NCBI GenBank assembly: GCA_016187925.1
Contig: JACPIS010000001.1
Location: 248,001 to 312,000, forward strand
Length of the DNA: 64,000 bases
Direction: 5' to 3'
Origin: Opitutia bacterium
GTDB taxonomy: Bacteria; Verrucomicrobiota; Verrucomicrobiia; Opitutales; Opitutaceae
The notes beneath the pieces are model-generated. The model saw only the letters and a list, made by a program, of their open reading frames with translations, had not been told where the DNA came from and made no database searches. Each line of letters opens with the position of its first letter. The stretch's first letter is position 1. The position numbers and the translations under genes are program-made. Positions 21,274-29,969 of this stretch are shown piece by piece.

Positions 21274-21981
21274 ATGCTTGGTCTCCTCACTGCTCCCGTT
21301 TTTCTCGCCACCACCAACATCATCCAGGTCTTCCTGCGCTGCGATCCGGTCGGCCAGGTGATCACCATCCTGCTGCTCATCTTCAGCATCTTCGCCTGGT
21401 CGGTGATGCTCGGGAAGAACGGCGAACTGGCCAAGCTGCGCCGGCTCAACCAGAGCTTCGAGCGCCGCCTGCGCGACGAGCGCCGCATCCTCGATCTGCC
21501 GGAGTCGATGCGCTCCATGCGCCACATCCCCTATGCCGACCTGCTGGCCGACGCCGTCGAGTCCTACTGGCGCGCCACGGCCATCGGCAAGGAGAAGGGC
21601 GAGGACAGCCTCTCCGCCCGGCTCGAGCACGCGGAGAACGCCATCGCCCGCGCGCTGGCCCAGCAGGTTTTGCGTTACGAGGAGAACATGGTCTGGCTGG
21701 CCACGATGGTCACCGTCGCGCCGTTCATGGGCCTGCTCGGGACCGTGTGGGGCGTCATGGAGGCGTTCAGCTCCGTGTCGCTGCAGGCCACGGCGAGCAT
21801 CCAGACGCTGGCGCCCGGTGTCTCGGCCGCGTTGCTCACGACGATTTCCGGCCTGATCGTGGCGATTCCCTCGGTGGTGGGCTATAATGTGCTCCTCAAC
21901 AAAACCAAGATTCTGACGACCGAGATCGAGAACTACGCCAGCACGCTGGCCGACCGCATCGAGCTCGAGATGCAGAAATAA
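21274..21981 (+). CDS. tolQ: TolQ/ExbB-type proton channel
   Basis: Inner-membrane channel subunit that uses the proton-motive force to energise a TolA/TonB-type transducer. The 235-residue product has three membrane segments: about 22-42 (VITILLLIFSIFAWSVML), 135-158 (MVTVAPFMGLLGTVWGVMEAF) and 175-197 (ALLTTISGLIVAIPSVVGYNV). The conserved pore region GLLGTVWG is intact. The ATG at 21274 is preferred to a TTG at 21238. The genes for the TolR- and TolA/TonB-like partners follow at 8 and 15 nt, so this is one operon, either Tol-Pal (outer-membrane integrity) or a TonB system. Confidence 0.88.
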   Translation: MLGLLTAPVFLATTNIIQVFLRCDPVGQVITILLLIFSIFAWSVMLGKNGELAKLRRLNQSFERRLRDERRILDLPESMRSMRHIPYADLLADAVESYWRATAIGKEKGEDSLSARLEHAENAIARALAQQVLRYEENMVWLATMVTVAPFMGLLGTVWGVMEAFSSVSLQATASIQTLAPGVSAALLTTISGLIVAIPSVVGYNVLLNKTKILTTEIENYASTLADRIELEMQK

Positions 21982-21989
21982 GGCACGCC

Positions 21990-22418
21990 ATGGCCCGCAC
22001 CTTTCGACGCCCCCGCACGGCTCATCCGATCTCGGAGCTGAACGTCACCAACCTCATCGACCTGGCGTTCACACTGCTGATCATCTTCATGATCGCCACG
22101 CCGCTCATCCAGCAGGAGCAGACCATCCCGGTCAACCTGCCGACCGAGTCGACCAAGTCGCAGCAGAAGCCGCCGTCCGACACGGAATTCCAGGCCGTGT
22201 CGATCGACCGCTCCGGGAATTACTATCTCGGCACCCGCCGCGTCACGCTCACGGAGCTGTCGAGCGCGTTCTCGGCCTTCTCCGCCAAGCCCAAGCAGCC
22301 CGTCATCCGCATCCGCGCGGACCTCACGCTCCAATGGCAGCAGGTCGTGCGCCTGATGGACGAGATCAAGAAGCACAACCTCACCCGGATCACGTTCGAC
22401 ACCCAGTCGCCGCAGTAA
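21990..22418 (+). CDS. tolR: TolR/ExbD-family protein
   Basis: Partner of the TolQ-type channel. The 142-residue protein has one membrane segment (about 20-40) with the key acidic residue in NLIDLAFTLLIIFMIATP, where an Asp is essential for proton transfer in this family. A periplasmic domain ends ...IKKHNLTRITFDTQ. Its length equals that of typical TolR. It lies between tolQ and the transducer gene with short spacers. Confidence 0.9.
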   Translation: MARTFRRPRTAHPISELNVTNLIDLAFTLLIIFMIATPLIQQEQTIPVNLPTESTKSQQKPPSDTEFQAVSIDRSGNYYLGTRRVTLTELSSAFSAFSAKPKQPVIRIRADLTLQWQQVVRLMDEIKKHNLTRITFDTQSPQ

Positions 22419-22433
22419 CCCGCGTCCGCCGCG

Positions 22434-23258
22434 ATGCGCGCCACCTCGCCCAGTGCCTTCTTCACCTCGCTCACGCTCCACGGCGTGGTGGCCGGCCTGA
22501 TCATTTTTCTGACCTACTACGCCGCGCGGCAGGAAAGCACGCCGCCGGTGATCTTCGAACTCGTGGCCGGCCCGCCGACCGCGCCCGACGAGCTCGTGGC
22601 GCCGGCCCTCGGGAATTCCGCCACACCGGTCAAGCTGGACCTGCCCAAGGTCGAGCCGCAGCCCGAGAAACCCCAGCCGCAGGCGGTCACCAAGGCCCCC
22701 GAACCCGAGGTCGCGGAACCGGTGCCGCCACCGAAGACGACCCCGACCAAGCCCAAGCCCGACACTTCCCTCGTCAAGGAGCTCAAGAAGAGCGAAAAGA
22801 TGTCCTATAAGGACTACCTGAAGAAGCACCCGATCCCGAAGGACCCGCCCAAGACCGCCACGGTCGCCAAAGGCGGCAAAGTCCCGCGCATCGACGCCGA
22901 GGGGATCGCCGAGGGCGTGCGCGGCGGCTCGACCGCCAACAAGCGCGGCGGCGGGGGCGGCAAGGCGCTCACCCGCGAGGAGCAGAGCCAGCTGAACACC
23001 TACATTTCGTTTCTCCTCAACGCGCTCAAGGAAGCCCACGAGCCGCCGCCCGGCGTCAGCGACCAACTGGTCACCCAGGTGACCTTCGACATCACCGCCA
23101 GCGGCTCCATTCTCAATCCGCGCATCACCAAGTCCTCCGGCAACCGCGAGTTCGACGAATCGGTGTTGGACGCCTTCCGACGGGTGAAGACCATCGGCGA
23201 CGTACCCACCGGCAAATCCGAGACCTGGACGCTGAAATTCCGGATGCGCGACGAGTAG
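22434..23258 (+). CDS. TolA/TonB-like energy transducer
   Basis: A 274-residue protein with a cytosolic N terminus, a membrane segment at about 10-30 (SLTLHGVVAGLIIFLTYYAA), a long Pro/Lys/Glu linker (PKVEPQPEKPQPQ) and a C-terminal TonB/TolA-type domain with TFDITASGSILNPRITKSSGN and EFDESVLDAFRRV. As third gene after the TolQ and TolR homologues it is probably the transducer that spans the periplasm. TolA versus TonB cannot be decided without a neighbouring pal or receptor gene; tolB/pal are not in the window. Confidence 0.8.
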   Translation: MRATSPSAFFTSLTLHGVVAGLIIFLTYYAARQESTPPVIFELVAGPPTAPDELVAPALGNSATPVKLDLPKVEPQPEKPQPQAVTKAPEPEVAEPVPPPKTTPTKPKPDTSLVKELKKSEKMSYKDYLKKHPIPKDPPKTATVAKGGKVPRIDAEGIAEGVRGGSTANKRGGGGGKALTREEQSQLNTYISFLLNALKEAHEPPPGVSDQLVTQVTFDITASGSILNPRITKSSGNREFDESVLDAFRRVKTIGDVPTGKSETWTLKFRMRDE

Positions 23259-23267
23259 GTAAGCGCC

Positions 23268-23305
23268 ACGCCGCCCGGGTATTGCCGTGGTTGCGGGGCG
23301 TTTTT
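23268..23305 (+). terminator. Possible Rho-independent terminator of the tol operon
   Basis: ACGCC at 23268 pairs with GGCGT at 23297-23301, with further imperfect pairing inside, and a TTTTT tract follows. The stem is imperfect, so support is moderate. Confidence 0.4.
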
Positions 23306-23337
23306 CAGAGGGGAAAAGCAGCCCGGTGAAAAAGTCC

Positions 23338-23364
23338 TTGCGTTCGCTCCGCAAAAACTACTTT
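23338..23364 (+). promoter_or_regulatory. Possible sigma-70-type promoter for tRNA-Ala
   Basis: TTGCGT (23338-23343) and TACTTT (23359-23364) resemble -35 and -10 boxes, with a short 15-nt spacer. The -10 box ends 24 nt before the mature tRNA 5' end. Tentative. Confidence 0.3.
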
Positions 23365-23388
23365 TAGGCCCTTCACATCGTTCCTTAT

Positions 23389-23464
23389 GGGCTCGTAGCT
23401 CAGTTGGCAGAGCGCCTCAATGGCATTGAGGAGGTCGTCAGTTCGATTCTGATCGGGTCCACCA
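23389..23464 (+). tRNA. tRNA-Ala (anticodon GGC)
   Basis: A 76-nt cloverleaf with encoded CCA. The acceptor stem is GGGCTCG/CGGGTCC (one G-U pair), the D arm GCTC..GAGC, the anticodon arm CCTCA/TGAGG with loop ATGGCAT (GGC reads GCC alanine codons), and the T arm has TTCGATT. Alanine GCC codons are very frequent in the surrounding genes. A strong terminator follows 6 nt downstream. Confidence 0.97.
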
Positions 23465-23469
23465 CTTTG

Positions 23470-23499
23470 AAAGCCGCCGGAGCAATCCGGCGGCTTTTT
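23470..23499 (+). terminator. Rho-independent terminator after tRNA-Ala
   Basis: GCCGCCGGA and TCCGGCGGC form a perfect 9-bp stem around a GCAA loop, followed by TTTTT. It is the clearest terminator in the window. Confidence 0.9.
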
Positions 23500-23572
23500 C
23501 ATGCTCAAAACAAAGGGCAGGACGGAGTGGATGAACTGGCGCGGTGCTCATGGGGTGGGATGAGGTGGCGGA

Positions 23573-24355
23573 TCAGTTGGGACCGTGGAAAAGCAGAGGC
23601 GGCGGGGCGGGCGGCTCATTTCCATCCGCAGGTGGTGTCGTGGCCAGCCGCCGGGCCATCTCCGCCCAGTAAGCGGCCTCCTGCTCGCGTCGGAGGACGG
23701 TTTTGTACTCGGCGTCGGCGGCGAAGAGGATGAAAAGGAACAACGCGGCCAGCAGGTAGTGATGCCAGTAAAGGCCGGCCACGAGCGCGAAGACCAGCGC
23801 GAGACTCTTGCCGATCAGCGCGGCCCAGTAGGTGGCGCGCAGGTAGGGGAGCTTGATCGCGAGCAGTGCCCGGAAAATACGCCCGCCGTCCATCGGGAAA
23901 ACCGGCAGCAGGTTGAACACGCCCATGACGGCGTTGGCCGCCAGCAGCTGCACGCCCAGCGCGCGCAGGTTCGGCTCGGTTGTGGGTGCTTCGCTCAGCA
24001 AGTCACGCCACAGGAACGGAGCCATCAGGAGCACGATCCCGAAGTTCACGGCCGGCCCGGCGATGGTGATGAGCAGCTCCGCGCGCGGCTGGCGGGGGAT
24101 GCGATCCATCTCGGCCATGCCGCCGATCGGCATCAGCAGGATGCGCGGCACGCGCACGCCGTAGCGCCGCGCGGTGAGCGAGTGGCCCAGTTCGTGCAGT
24201 ACGACGCAGCCGAAGAACAAGAGTATCAGTCCCACATTCCATGTCATCCCGGCCAGCCCTCCTTCCGACCAGCCCTCGTAGGCATAGTACGCGAGCAAGA
24301 GCACAAAGCTGACGTGCACCGCGAGCTGTATGCCAAAGATACGAAACAAGTTCAT
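23573..24355 (-). CDS. Site-2 protease family (M50) membrane protein
   Basis: A 260-residue multi-pass membrane metalloprotease. It has the zinc motif HELGH (His54, Glu55, His58) inside the second hydrophobic segment, and the third ligand in FPMDGGRIF (Asp156). About six membrane segments are visible, and there is no PDZ or CBS domain, so it is a minimal M50 protein. Such enzymes cut substrates within the membrane, often releasing regulators, but its target is unknown. It is divergent from the NtrC-type regulator gene (63-nt gap). I chose 24355 (MNLFRIFGIQL) rather than 24370. Confidence 0.85.
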   Translation of the reverse strand: MNLFRIFGIQLAVHVSFVLLLAYYAYEGWSEGGLAGMTWNVGLILLFFGCVVLHELGHSLTARRYGVRVPRILLMPIGGMAEMDRIPRQPRAELLITIAGPAVNFGIVLLMAPFLWRDLLSEAPTTEPNLRALGVQLLAANAVMGVFNLLPVFPMDGGRIFRALLAIKLPYLRATYWAALIGKSLALVFALVAGLYWHHYLLAALFLFILFAADAEYKTVLRREQEAAYWAEMARRLATTPPADGNEPPAPPPLLFHGPN

Positions 24356-24418
24356 TGACCACCCGAGCATGGGGGGTAGTAGAACGAGCTTCAGCGAAAG
24401 CGCTAACTAATTTCCCAC

Positions 24419-25777
24419 ATGTCCAACGACGCACCCGCTCCCGCCATTCTGGTCATCGATGATGACGCCGAGGTGCGTTACTCACTCAACCGCGTGCTGT
24501 CCTCGCAACATTACCGGGTCCAGGAGGCGCCGAGCGGCGAGGAAGGCGTGGCGGCGGTCAAGAAGCAGGCGCCCGACGTCGTGTTGCTCGACAACCGCAT
24601 GACCGGCATGACCGGCCTCGAGACGCTCCAGCACATCCGCGCGGCCAACCCGAAGCAGCTGGTGATCTTCATGACAGCGTTCGGCACGGCGCAGACGGCC
24701 ATCGAGGCGATGAAGTACGGCGCGTTCGATTACGTGGTGAAGCCCTTCGATCCGCCCAAGCTGCTCGCACTGGTCGACAGCGCCCTGCGCACGCAGGCCG
24801 ACAGCCGCTCCGCCGCCGGCTACCAGCCGGTCGTCAACACCGAGGATCACAAGGAGGGCATCGTTGGCGCTTCGCCCGCGATGCAGCAGGTGTTCAAGAT
24901 CATCGGCCAGTTCGCCACCAGCGACGCCTCGGTCATGGTCACCGGCGAGAGCGGCACGGGCAAGGAGCTCGTCGCCCGCAGCATCCACCGGCACAGCCAC
25001 CGCGCCGCGAAGCCTTTCGTGGCGGTCAACTGCGCCGCCATTCCCGAGAATCTCATCGAGAGCGAACTCTTCGGCCACGAGCGCGGTTCGTTCACCGGCG
25101 CCACGGCGCAACGCCTGGGTAAGTTCGAGGTCTGCGACGGCGGCACCATCTTTCTCGACGAGATCGGCGACATGACGCCGACCACTCAGACCAAGATCCT
25201 GCGCGTCCTGCAGGAGGGCGAAATCCAGCGCGTGGGCGCCAGTGAAACCACGAAGGTCAACGTGCGCGTCATCGCCGCGACGAACAAGGATCTCGAGACG
25301 CTCGTGCGCGAAAAGAAATTCCGCGAGGATCTCTATTACCGGCTCAACGTCGTGCGCGTGAAGCTGCCGCCGCTGCGCGAACGGCCGGAGGATATTCCGC
25401 AGATCGTCGACTTTTTCGTTCAAAGCCTGGCCAAGGCCAAGAAGGTGAAGGCCCGCAAAGTCTCGCCCGAGGCATTGGAGCTCCTCTGCCGCTATCCCTG
25501 GCCGGGCAACGTGCGCGAGTTGGAGAACGTCGTCTACCGCAGCGCCGTTGCGGCGACCGGCGACACCATCCTGCCGAAGGACCTGCCGGATGAGGTGCGC
25601 ACGGGCGAAGGCGGCCCGGCCGGCGAAGAACCGCTCGAATCGCTTTTCGACCGCCTCGCCAAGGCCCTGCGCGCGTCGCACCCCGGCGAGGAGCTGAAGG
25701 TGCTGCAGGAAGCGATGGAGTCCCGCCTGCCCGAATCGGACGGCAAGTCCGCCGCGAAGAAACGCGCGAAGAAGTAA
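24419..25777 (+). CDS. NtrC-family response regulator lacking a DNA-binding domain
   Basis: A 452-residue sigma-54 activator-type protein. The receiver domain (about 8-122) has acidic pocket IDDDAE, phospho-acceptor Asp58 (VVLLDNRM) and Lys108 (VVKPFD). The AAA+ domain has Walker A GESGTGKE (176-183), the sigma-54 contact loop GSFTGA (223-228; the usual form is GAFTGA), Walker [11 protein letters not shown], and [13 protein letters not shown]. After about residue 405 one expects a Fis-type helix-turn-helix; instead the protein ends [19 protein letters not shown], a lysine-rich tail. No sensor kinase gene is adjacent. It converges on galE with 3 nt between stop codons. Confidence 0.92.
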   Translation: MSNDAPAPAILVIDDDAEVRYSLNRVLSSQHYRVQEAPSGEEGVAAVKKQAPDVVLLDNRMTGMTGLETLQHIRAANPKQLVIFMTAFGTAQTAIEAMKYGAFDYVVKPFDPPKLLALVDSALRTQADSRSAAGYQPVVNTEDHKEGIVGASPAMQQVFKIIGQFATSDASVMVTGESGTGKELVARSIHRHSHRAAKPFVAVNCAAIPENLIESELFGHERGSFTGATAQRLGKFEVCDGGTIFLDEIGDMTPTTQTKILRVLQEGEIQRVGASETTKVNVRVIAATNKDLETLVREKKFREDLYYRLNVVRVKLPPLRERPEDIPQIVDFFVQSLAKAKKVKARKVSPEALELLCRYPWPGNVRELENVVYRSAVAATGDTILPKDLPDEVRTGEGGPAGEEPLESLFDRLAKALRASHPGEELKVLQEAMESRLPESDGKSAAKKRAKK

Positions 25778-25780
25778 GAT

Positions 25781-26779
25781 TCAGCGCTGGCGGTCGCCGT
25801 AACCTTGCGGGTGCGCCTTATGCCAGCGCCAGGCCGTCTCGACGATGGCGTCGATGGTGGCGAATTTCGGCGTCCAGCCGAGTTCGCGCCGGGCCTTGCC
25901 GGAGTCGGCATAAAGCGCCGGTGGGTCGCCGGCGCGGCGTGGCGCGTAGTTCACCGGCACCTTGAGGCCGGTGACCTTTTCGACGGCGCGAATGACCTCC
26001 TTGACCGAAGTGGGCGTGCCGGTGCCGAGGTTGTAGAAGAATTGCGCGCCGGGCGTGGCGAGTTTGTCGAAGATGGCGATGTGCGCGCGGCTGAGGTCGT
26101 CGACGTGCACGTAGTCGCGCTGGCAGGTGCCGTCTGGCGTTGGGTAGTCGGTGCCGAAGACCTGCAGGGCAGGGCGGAGCCCCTGCGCCGCGCCGATGGC
26201 GAGTGGGATGAGGTGCGTCTCCGGCTCGTGGTCCTCGCCGATGCTGCCGTCCTCGGCGGCGCCGGCGGCGTTGAAGTAGCGGAAGGCCGCGAAGCTCAGT
26301 CCGTACGCGCGCGCGAAGGCCTTGAGCATGTTCTCCACGTCGAGCTTGGTCTGGCCGTAGGGGTTGATCGGCGCCTGCGGCAGATCCTCCGTCATCGGCA
26401 TCTTTTCCGGGATGCCGAAGGTCGCGCAGGTGGAGGAGAACACGAATTTCTTTACGCCGTGCCGCAGCATGGCGTCGAGCAAGGCGAGAGGGGCGGCGAA
26501 ATTGTTTTGGTAGTATTTCAGCGGATCGGCGACGGATTCGCCGACGTAGCAATACGCGGCAAAGTGCATGACCACGTCGATCTTCTCGGCGGCGAAGAGG
26601 CGGTCCAGCGCGGCGGCATCAGCCAGATTGGCCTCGTGCAGGCGCACCCCGGCCGGGATCGCGGCGCGGTGGCCGTAGACGAAATTGTCGAGCACCACGG
26701 GTTCATGCCCCGCGGCCAGAAGCTGGCGGACGCAATGGCTGCCGATATAGCCGGCTCCGCCGGCGACGAGGACTTTCAT
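25781..26779 (-). CDS. galE: UDP-glucose 4-epimerase
   Basis: Interconverts UDP-glucose and UDP-galactose using bound NAD+. The 332-residue SDR protein has the nucleotide motif GGAGYIGSH (residues 7-15), FSSTCATFG with the catalytic Ser/Thr (115-117), and Tyr141/Lys145 in NPYGQTK. C-terminal VNYAPRRAGDPPALYADSGKARRELGW is typical of GalE. It lies between the sigma-54 regulator (convergent) and the lipid cluster (divergent, 72 nt). It may supply sugar nucleotides for polysaccharide or for galactose use. The leader is C-rich (CTCCACCC) with no Shine-Dalgarno. Confidence 0.95.
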   Translation of the reverse strand: MKVLVAGGAGYIGSHCVRQLLAAGHEPVVLDNFVYGHRAAIPAGVRLHEANLADAAALDRLFAAEKIDVVMHFAAYCYVGESVADPLKYYQNNFAAPLALLDAMLRHGVKKFVFSSTCATFGIPEKMPMTEDLPQAPINPYGQTKLDVENMLKAFARAYGLSFAAFRYFNAAGAAEDGSIGEDHEPETHLIPLAIGAAQGLRPALQVFGTDYPTPDGTCQRDYVHVDDLSRAHIAIFDKLATPGAQFFYNLGTGTPTSVKEVIRAVEKVTGLKVPVNYAPRRAGDPPALYADSGKARRELGWTPKFATIDAIVETAWRWHKAHPQGYGDRQR

Positions 26780-26851
26780 GGGTGGAGCCTGCTATTGATT
26801 TTCGAATTCCCCTGGCTAGGCAATGCTGTTCCTTTCCTTGGAACCAACTCA

Positions 26852-28090
26852 ATGAAGCACGCTCGCATCGTCATCACCGGCATCGGTCTCACCGCCCCCA
26901 ACGGCAATACACTGGCCGAATTCCGGAAAAACCTCCTGGCCGGTGTCTCGGGCATCACGACGATCGACGTCCGCTACATGGGCCGCTGGCCCGCGGGCAT
27001 GTGCACGTTCGACCCGCTGAAATATCAGAAAAAGAAGGACGTCCGCATCGGCACCCGCGCCGGCAGCATCAGCATCTATTGCGCCCGCGAGGCGCTGGCC
27101 GACGCCGGCGTCGATCTGGCCCAGCGCGACCGCAGCATGGTCGGCATCTACATCGGCATCACCGAGCACGGCAACGTCGAGACCGAGAACGAGGTCTACA
27201 ACATCTCCCAGTTCAAGTACGACACGAAGTTCTGGACGCACCACCACAACCCGCGCACGGTCGCCAACAACCCCGCGGGCGAGGCGTCGATGAACCTCGG
27301 TGTGACCGGCCCCGCCTACACGATCGGCGCCGCTTGCGCCGCTGGCAACATGGGCCTGATCCACGCCGCGCAGATGCTGCGCCTCGGCGAAGTCGACTTC
27401 GCCATCGCGGGCGGCGTCAGCGAGAGTCCGCAGACCTTCGGCATCTTCGCCGGCTTCAAGAGCCAGAACGCCCTCGCAGTCCACGCCGACCCGACCAAGG
27501 CCAGCCGTCCCTTCGACAAGGCGCGCAACGGCATCGTCATCTCCGAGGGCGGCTGCCTCTACACGCTCGAACGCCTCGAGGACGCGCAGGCGCGCGGCGC
27601 CAAGATTTACGGCGAGATCGCCGGCTATTGCGTCAACTCCGACGCCACCGATGCCGTGCTGCCCAATCCCGAGCGCCAGACCGAGTGCGTGCGCAAGGCC
27701 CTCGCCAACGCCGGCATGACCGTCGACGACATCGACATCGTCAACACCCACGCCACCTCGACCCCGCAGGGCGACATTCAGGAATGCCTGGCCATCGCCG
27801 CCGCTTTCAAGGACCGCAAGGAGCCCGTGGCCATCAACAACACCAAGAGCTTCATCGGCCACGCCATGGGCGCGGCGGGAGCGCTCGAGTTGGCGGGCAA
27901 CCTGCCGAGCTTCGACGATCTTATTGTGCATCCCACCATCAATGTGGATGAGCTTGACCCCCAGTGTGATATCCCCGGCTTGGTCATCAACCAGCCGCGG
28001 ACCGTTAAACGGGTTGACGCCATCCTGAATAACTCTTTCGGTATGCTTGGAATTAACTCCACGCTCATCATCAAGCGCTTCAAAGCCTGA
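26852..28090 (+). CDS. Beta-ketoacyl-ACP synthase, FabF-like (lipid cluster)
   Basis: Elongating ketosynthase that condenses malonyl-ACP with an acyl chain. The 412-residue protein has the Cys-His-His triad: Cys162 (GAACAAGNMG), His300 (NTHATSTPQGD) and His337 (NTKSFIGHAMGAAGALEL). It starts MKHARIVITGIGLTAPNG; the frame is open far upstream but only antisense to galE. As first gene of an eight-gene plus-strand run (ACP, two flavoproteins, FabZ-, FabI-, OleA- and OleB-like) it is probably a dedicated paralogue, not the housekeeping FabF. A possible -35 TTGATT lies about 60 nt upstream, with no convincing -10. Confidence 0.93.
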   Translation: MKHARIVITGIGLTAPNGNTLAEFRKNLLAGVSGITTIDVRYMGRWPAGMCTFDPLKYQKKKDVRIGTRAGSISIYCAREALADAGVDLAQRDRSMVGIYIGITEHGNVETENEVYNISQFKYDTKFWTHHHNPRTVANNPAGEASMNLGVTGPAYTIGAACAAGNMGLIHAAQMLRLGEVDFAIAGGVSESPQTFGIFAGFKSQNALAVHADPTKASRPFDKARNGIVISEGGCLYTLERLEDAQARGAKIYGEIAGYCVNSDATDAVLPNPERQTECVRKALANAGMTVDDIDIVNTHATSTPQGDIQECLAIAAAFKDRKEPVAINNTKSFIGHAMGAAGALELAGNLPSFDDLIVHPTINVDELDPQCDIPGLVINQPRTVKRVDAILNNSFGMLGINSTLIIKRFKA

Positions 28091-28109
28091 CCCACACCAC
28101 TGCACACCC

Positions 28110-28364
28110 ATGACGAAGGACGCCTGCAAAAAGCTGGTTATCGACATCATCTCCGACATCGCGCCGGATGAGGACCTGAGCAACATCAAGCCCGAGGTGC
28201 GCCTGCGCGACCAGCTGCAGCTCGATTCGATGGACTTCCTCGACATCGTCATGGAGCTCCGCAAGCGCCACGGCATCGAGGTCCCCGAGGCCGACTACAT
28301 GCAGCTCGCCTCGCTCGACAGCTGCGCGGAGTATCTGACCCCGAAGTTCCAGGCCAAGGGCTGA
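28110..28364 (+). CDS. Acyl carrier protein (lipid cluster)
   Basis: An 84-residue acidic carrier protein that would hold the growing acyl chain on phosphopantetheine. Ser40 in LDSMD is the attachment site; the helix I and IV patterns are normal. The start at 28110 (MTKDACKKLV) is 19 nt after the ketosynthase stop. It differs clearly in sequence from the usual AcpP (for example QLQLDSMDFLDIVMELRKRHGIEVPEADY), as expected for a pathway-specific ACP. A REPIN-like repeat pair follows before the next gene. Confidence 0.92.
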   Translation: MTKDACKKLVIDIISDIAPDEDLSNIKPEVRLRDQLQLDSMDFLDIVMELRKRHGIEVPEADYMQLASLDSCAEYLTPKFQAKG

Positions 28365-28391
28365 GCTCACATTTTCCCTCGAATTCGAATC

Positions 28392-28472
28392 GGGTAGGGC
28401 GAGTTCTCCGAACGAGCCGACCCGATTTTTAGTTGGCGATTGCGACGGCCCGTCCGGAGGACTCGCCCTACC
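28392..28472. repeat. REPIN-like inverted pair (GGTAGGGCG family)
   Basis: Two copies, 28392-28419 (GGGTAGGGCGAGTTCTCC...) and 28445-28472 (its near-complement ending CTCGCCCTACC), face each other, matching at about 23 of 26 aligned positions. They fill the ACP-flavoprotein gap and end 4 nt before the flavoprotein start codon. They could form a long mRNA hairpin within the operon that tunes expression of downstream genes. Confidence 0.75.
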
Positions 28473-28476
28473 AGAC

Positions 28477-29913
28477 ATGAAAGCCACCCACTACGATGCC
28501 GCCATCATCGGCGCCGGCATGTCTGGGCTCGCCGCCGGCATCCGTCTGGCCCACTTCGGCAAGAAGGTCTGCATCTTCGAGCGCCACAACGCGCCGGGCG
28601 GCCTGAACAGCTTCTACAGCCTCGCCGGCCGCAAATTCGACGTCGGCCTGCACGCGCTGACCAACTACGTGCCGCCGGGCGTGAAGGGCACGCCGCTCGG
28701 CAAGCTGCTCCGCCAGCTGCGGATCGACCGCGAGGAGTTCGCCCTCTGTCCGCAGAAGCAGTCGAAGATCTCCTTCGGCCCGCGCGGCGGGACCACGCTG
28801 CGTTTCACGAACGACTTCGCCGTGCTCGACGCCGAGGTTGCGGCGAGATTTCCCGCGCAAGCCGACGGCTGGCGTGCGCTCGTGCAGGTCGTGAAGACCT
28901 ACGACGACGTTTCGCTCGACGCCCAGCCCGTCTCGGCGCGCGAGGTCGTCGGCCGGCACATTACCGATCCGCTGCTCACCGACATGCTTTTCTGCCCGGT
29001 GATGTATTACGGCAGCGCGCAGGAGCGCGACATGGAGTTCGGCCAGTTCGTCATCATGTTCAAGGCGCTTTTCCTCGAGGGCTTCGCGCGCCCGCTTGAC
29101 GGCGTGCGCGTCATCATCCGCGTGCTGCTGGAGAAATTCCGGCAGGCCGGCGGCGAGCGCCGGATGAAGTGCGGCGTCAGCCGGATCATCGAGCACGCGG
29201 GCCGGGCGGCCGTGCTGGTGCTGGACGACGGCAGCGAAGTGACGGCCGAGCATGTCATCTCCTCCGCGGGCTATCCCGAGACGATGCGGCTCTGCGAGCC
29301 GGCGCACGCCGCCGAGGCCGACGCCAACACCGGCGCACTCTCGTTCACGGAAACCATCTCCGTCTTCAAGCAGCCGCCGGCCACGTGGGGATGGGGCGAC
29401 GACACGATCATCTTCTTCAACGATTCGGAGCGCTTCGACTACGTGCGCGCCGCCGCGCAGGTCGACACCCGCAGCGGCGTCATCTGTTTTCCCAACAACT
29501 TCGACTACGCCGGCGCGCAGCTGCCCGAGGGTCTCTTCCGCGTGACCTGCCTCGCCAACTACGCCGCGTGGGCCGGCCTGCCGGAAGAACAATACCAAGC
29601 CGACAAGCGCCGCTGGTTCGCCGACATCCAGCGCAGCGCGCGGCGCTTCCTGCCATCGGTCGACGACGCCACGCTCGCAGCCAATCTGGTGACGACCGAC
29701 ATGTTCACGCCGCGCACGGTCCGGAAATTCACCGGCCACTGCAACGGCGCCATCTACGGCGCGCCGCGCAAAATCCGCCACGGCCGCACGCATCTCAGCA
29801 ACCTCTACCTCTGCGGCACCGACCAGGGATTCTTGGGCATCATCGGCGCGATGCTCAGCGGCATCTCCATGGCCAATTACCATGTGCTGCAGGGTTCGGC
29901 CGGACGCGGCTGA
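28477..29913 (+). CDS. FAD-dependent CrtI/phytoene-desaturase-like oxidoreductase 1
   Basis: A 478-residue flavoprotein with the N-terminal Rossmann motif IIGAGMSGLAAGIRL (residues 10-24), the acidic FERHNAPGGLNSFYS segment that follows in CrtI/amine-oxidase-type proteins, and a C-terminal FAD motif LYLCGTDQGFLGIIGAMLSG. This superfamily includes carotenoid desaturases and isomerases and retinol saturases. No carotenoid genes are nearby; the context of ACP, ketosynthase, FabZ and FabI suggests an acyl-ACP or acyl substrate. Its pairing with a second such gene resembles the proposed ladderane gene sets of anammox bacteria. The exact reaction is unknown. Confidence 0.85.
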   Translation: MKATHYDAAIIGAGMSGLAAGIRLAHFGKKVCIFERHNAPGGLNSFYSLAGRKFDVGLHALTNYVPPGVKGTPLGKLLRQLRIDREEFALCPQKQSKISFGPRGGTTLRFTNDFAVLDAEVAARFPAQADGWRALVQVVKTYDDVSLDAQPVSAREVVGRHITDPLLTDMLFCPVMYYGSAQERDMEFGQFVIMFKALFLEGFARPLDGVRVIIRVLLEKFRQAGGERRMKCGVSRIIEHAGRAAVLVLDDGSEVTAEHVISSAGYPETMRLCEPAHAAEADANTGALSFTETISVFKQPPATWGWGDDTIIFFNDSERFDYVRAAAQVDTRSGVICFPNNFDYAGAQLPEGLFRVTCLANYAAWAGLPEEQYQADKRRWFADIQRSARRFLPSVDDATLAANLVTTDMFTPRTVRKFTGHCNGAIYGAPRKIRHGRTHLSNLYLCGTDQGFLGIIGAMLSGISMANYHVLQGSAGRG

Positions 29914-29969
29914 CGTGACCTACTTCCGCGTTGCCCTTTGCGGGGGCGCAAACTTACTCAGACAGTTCC

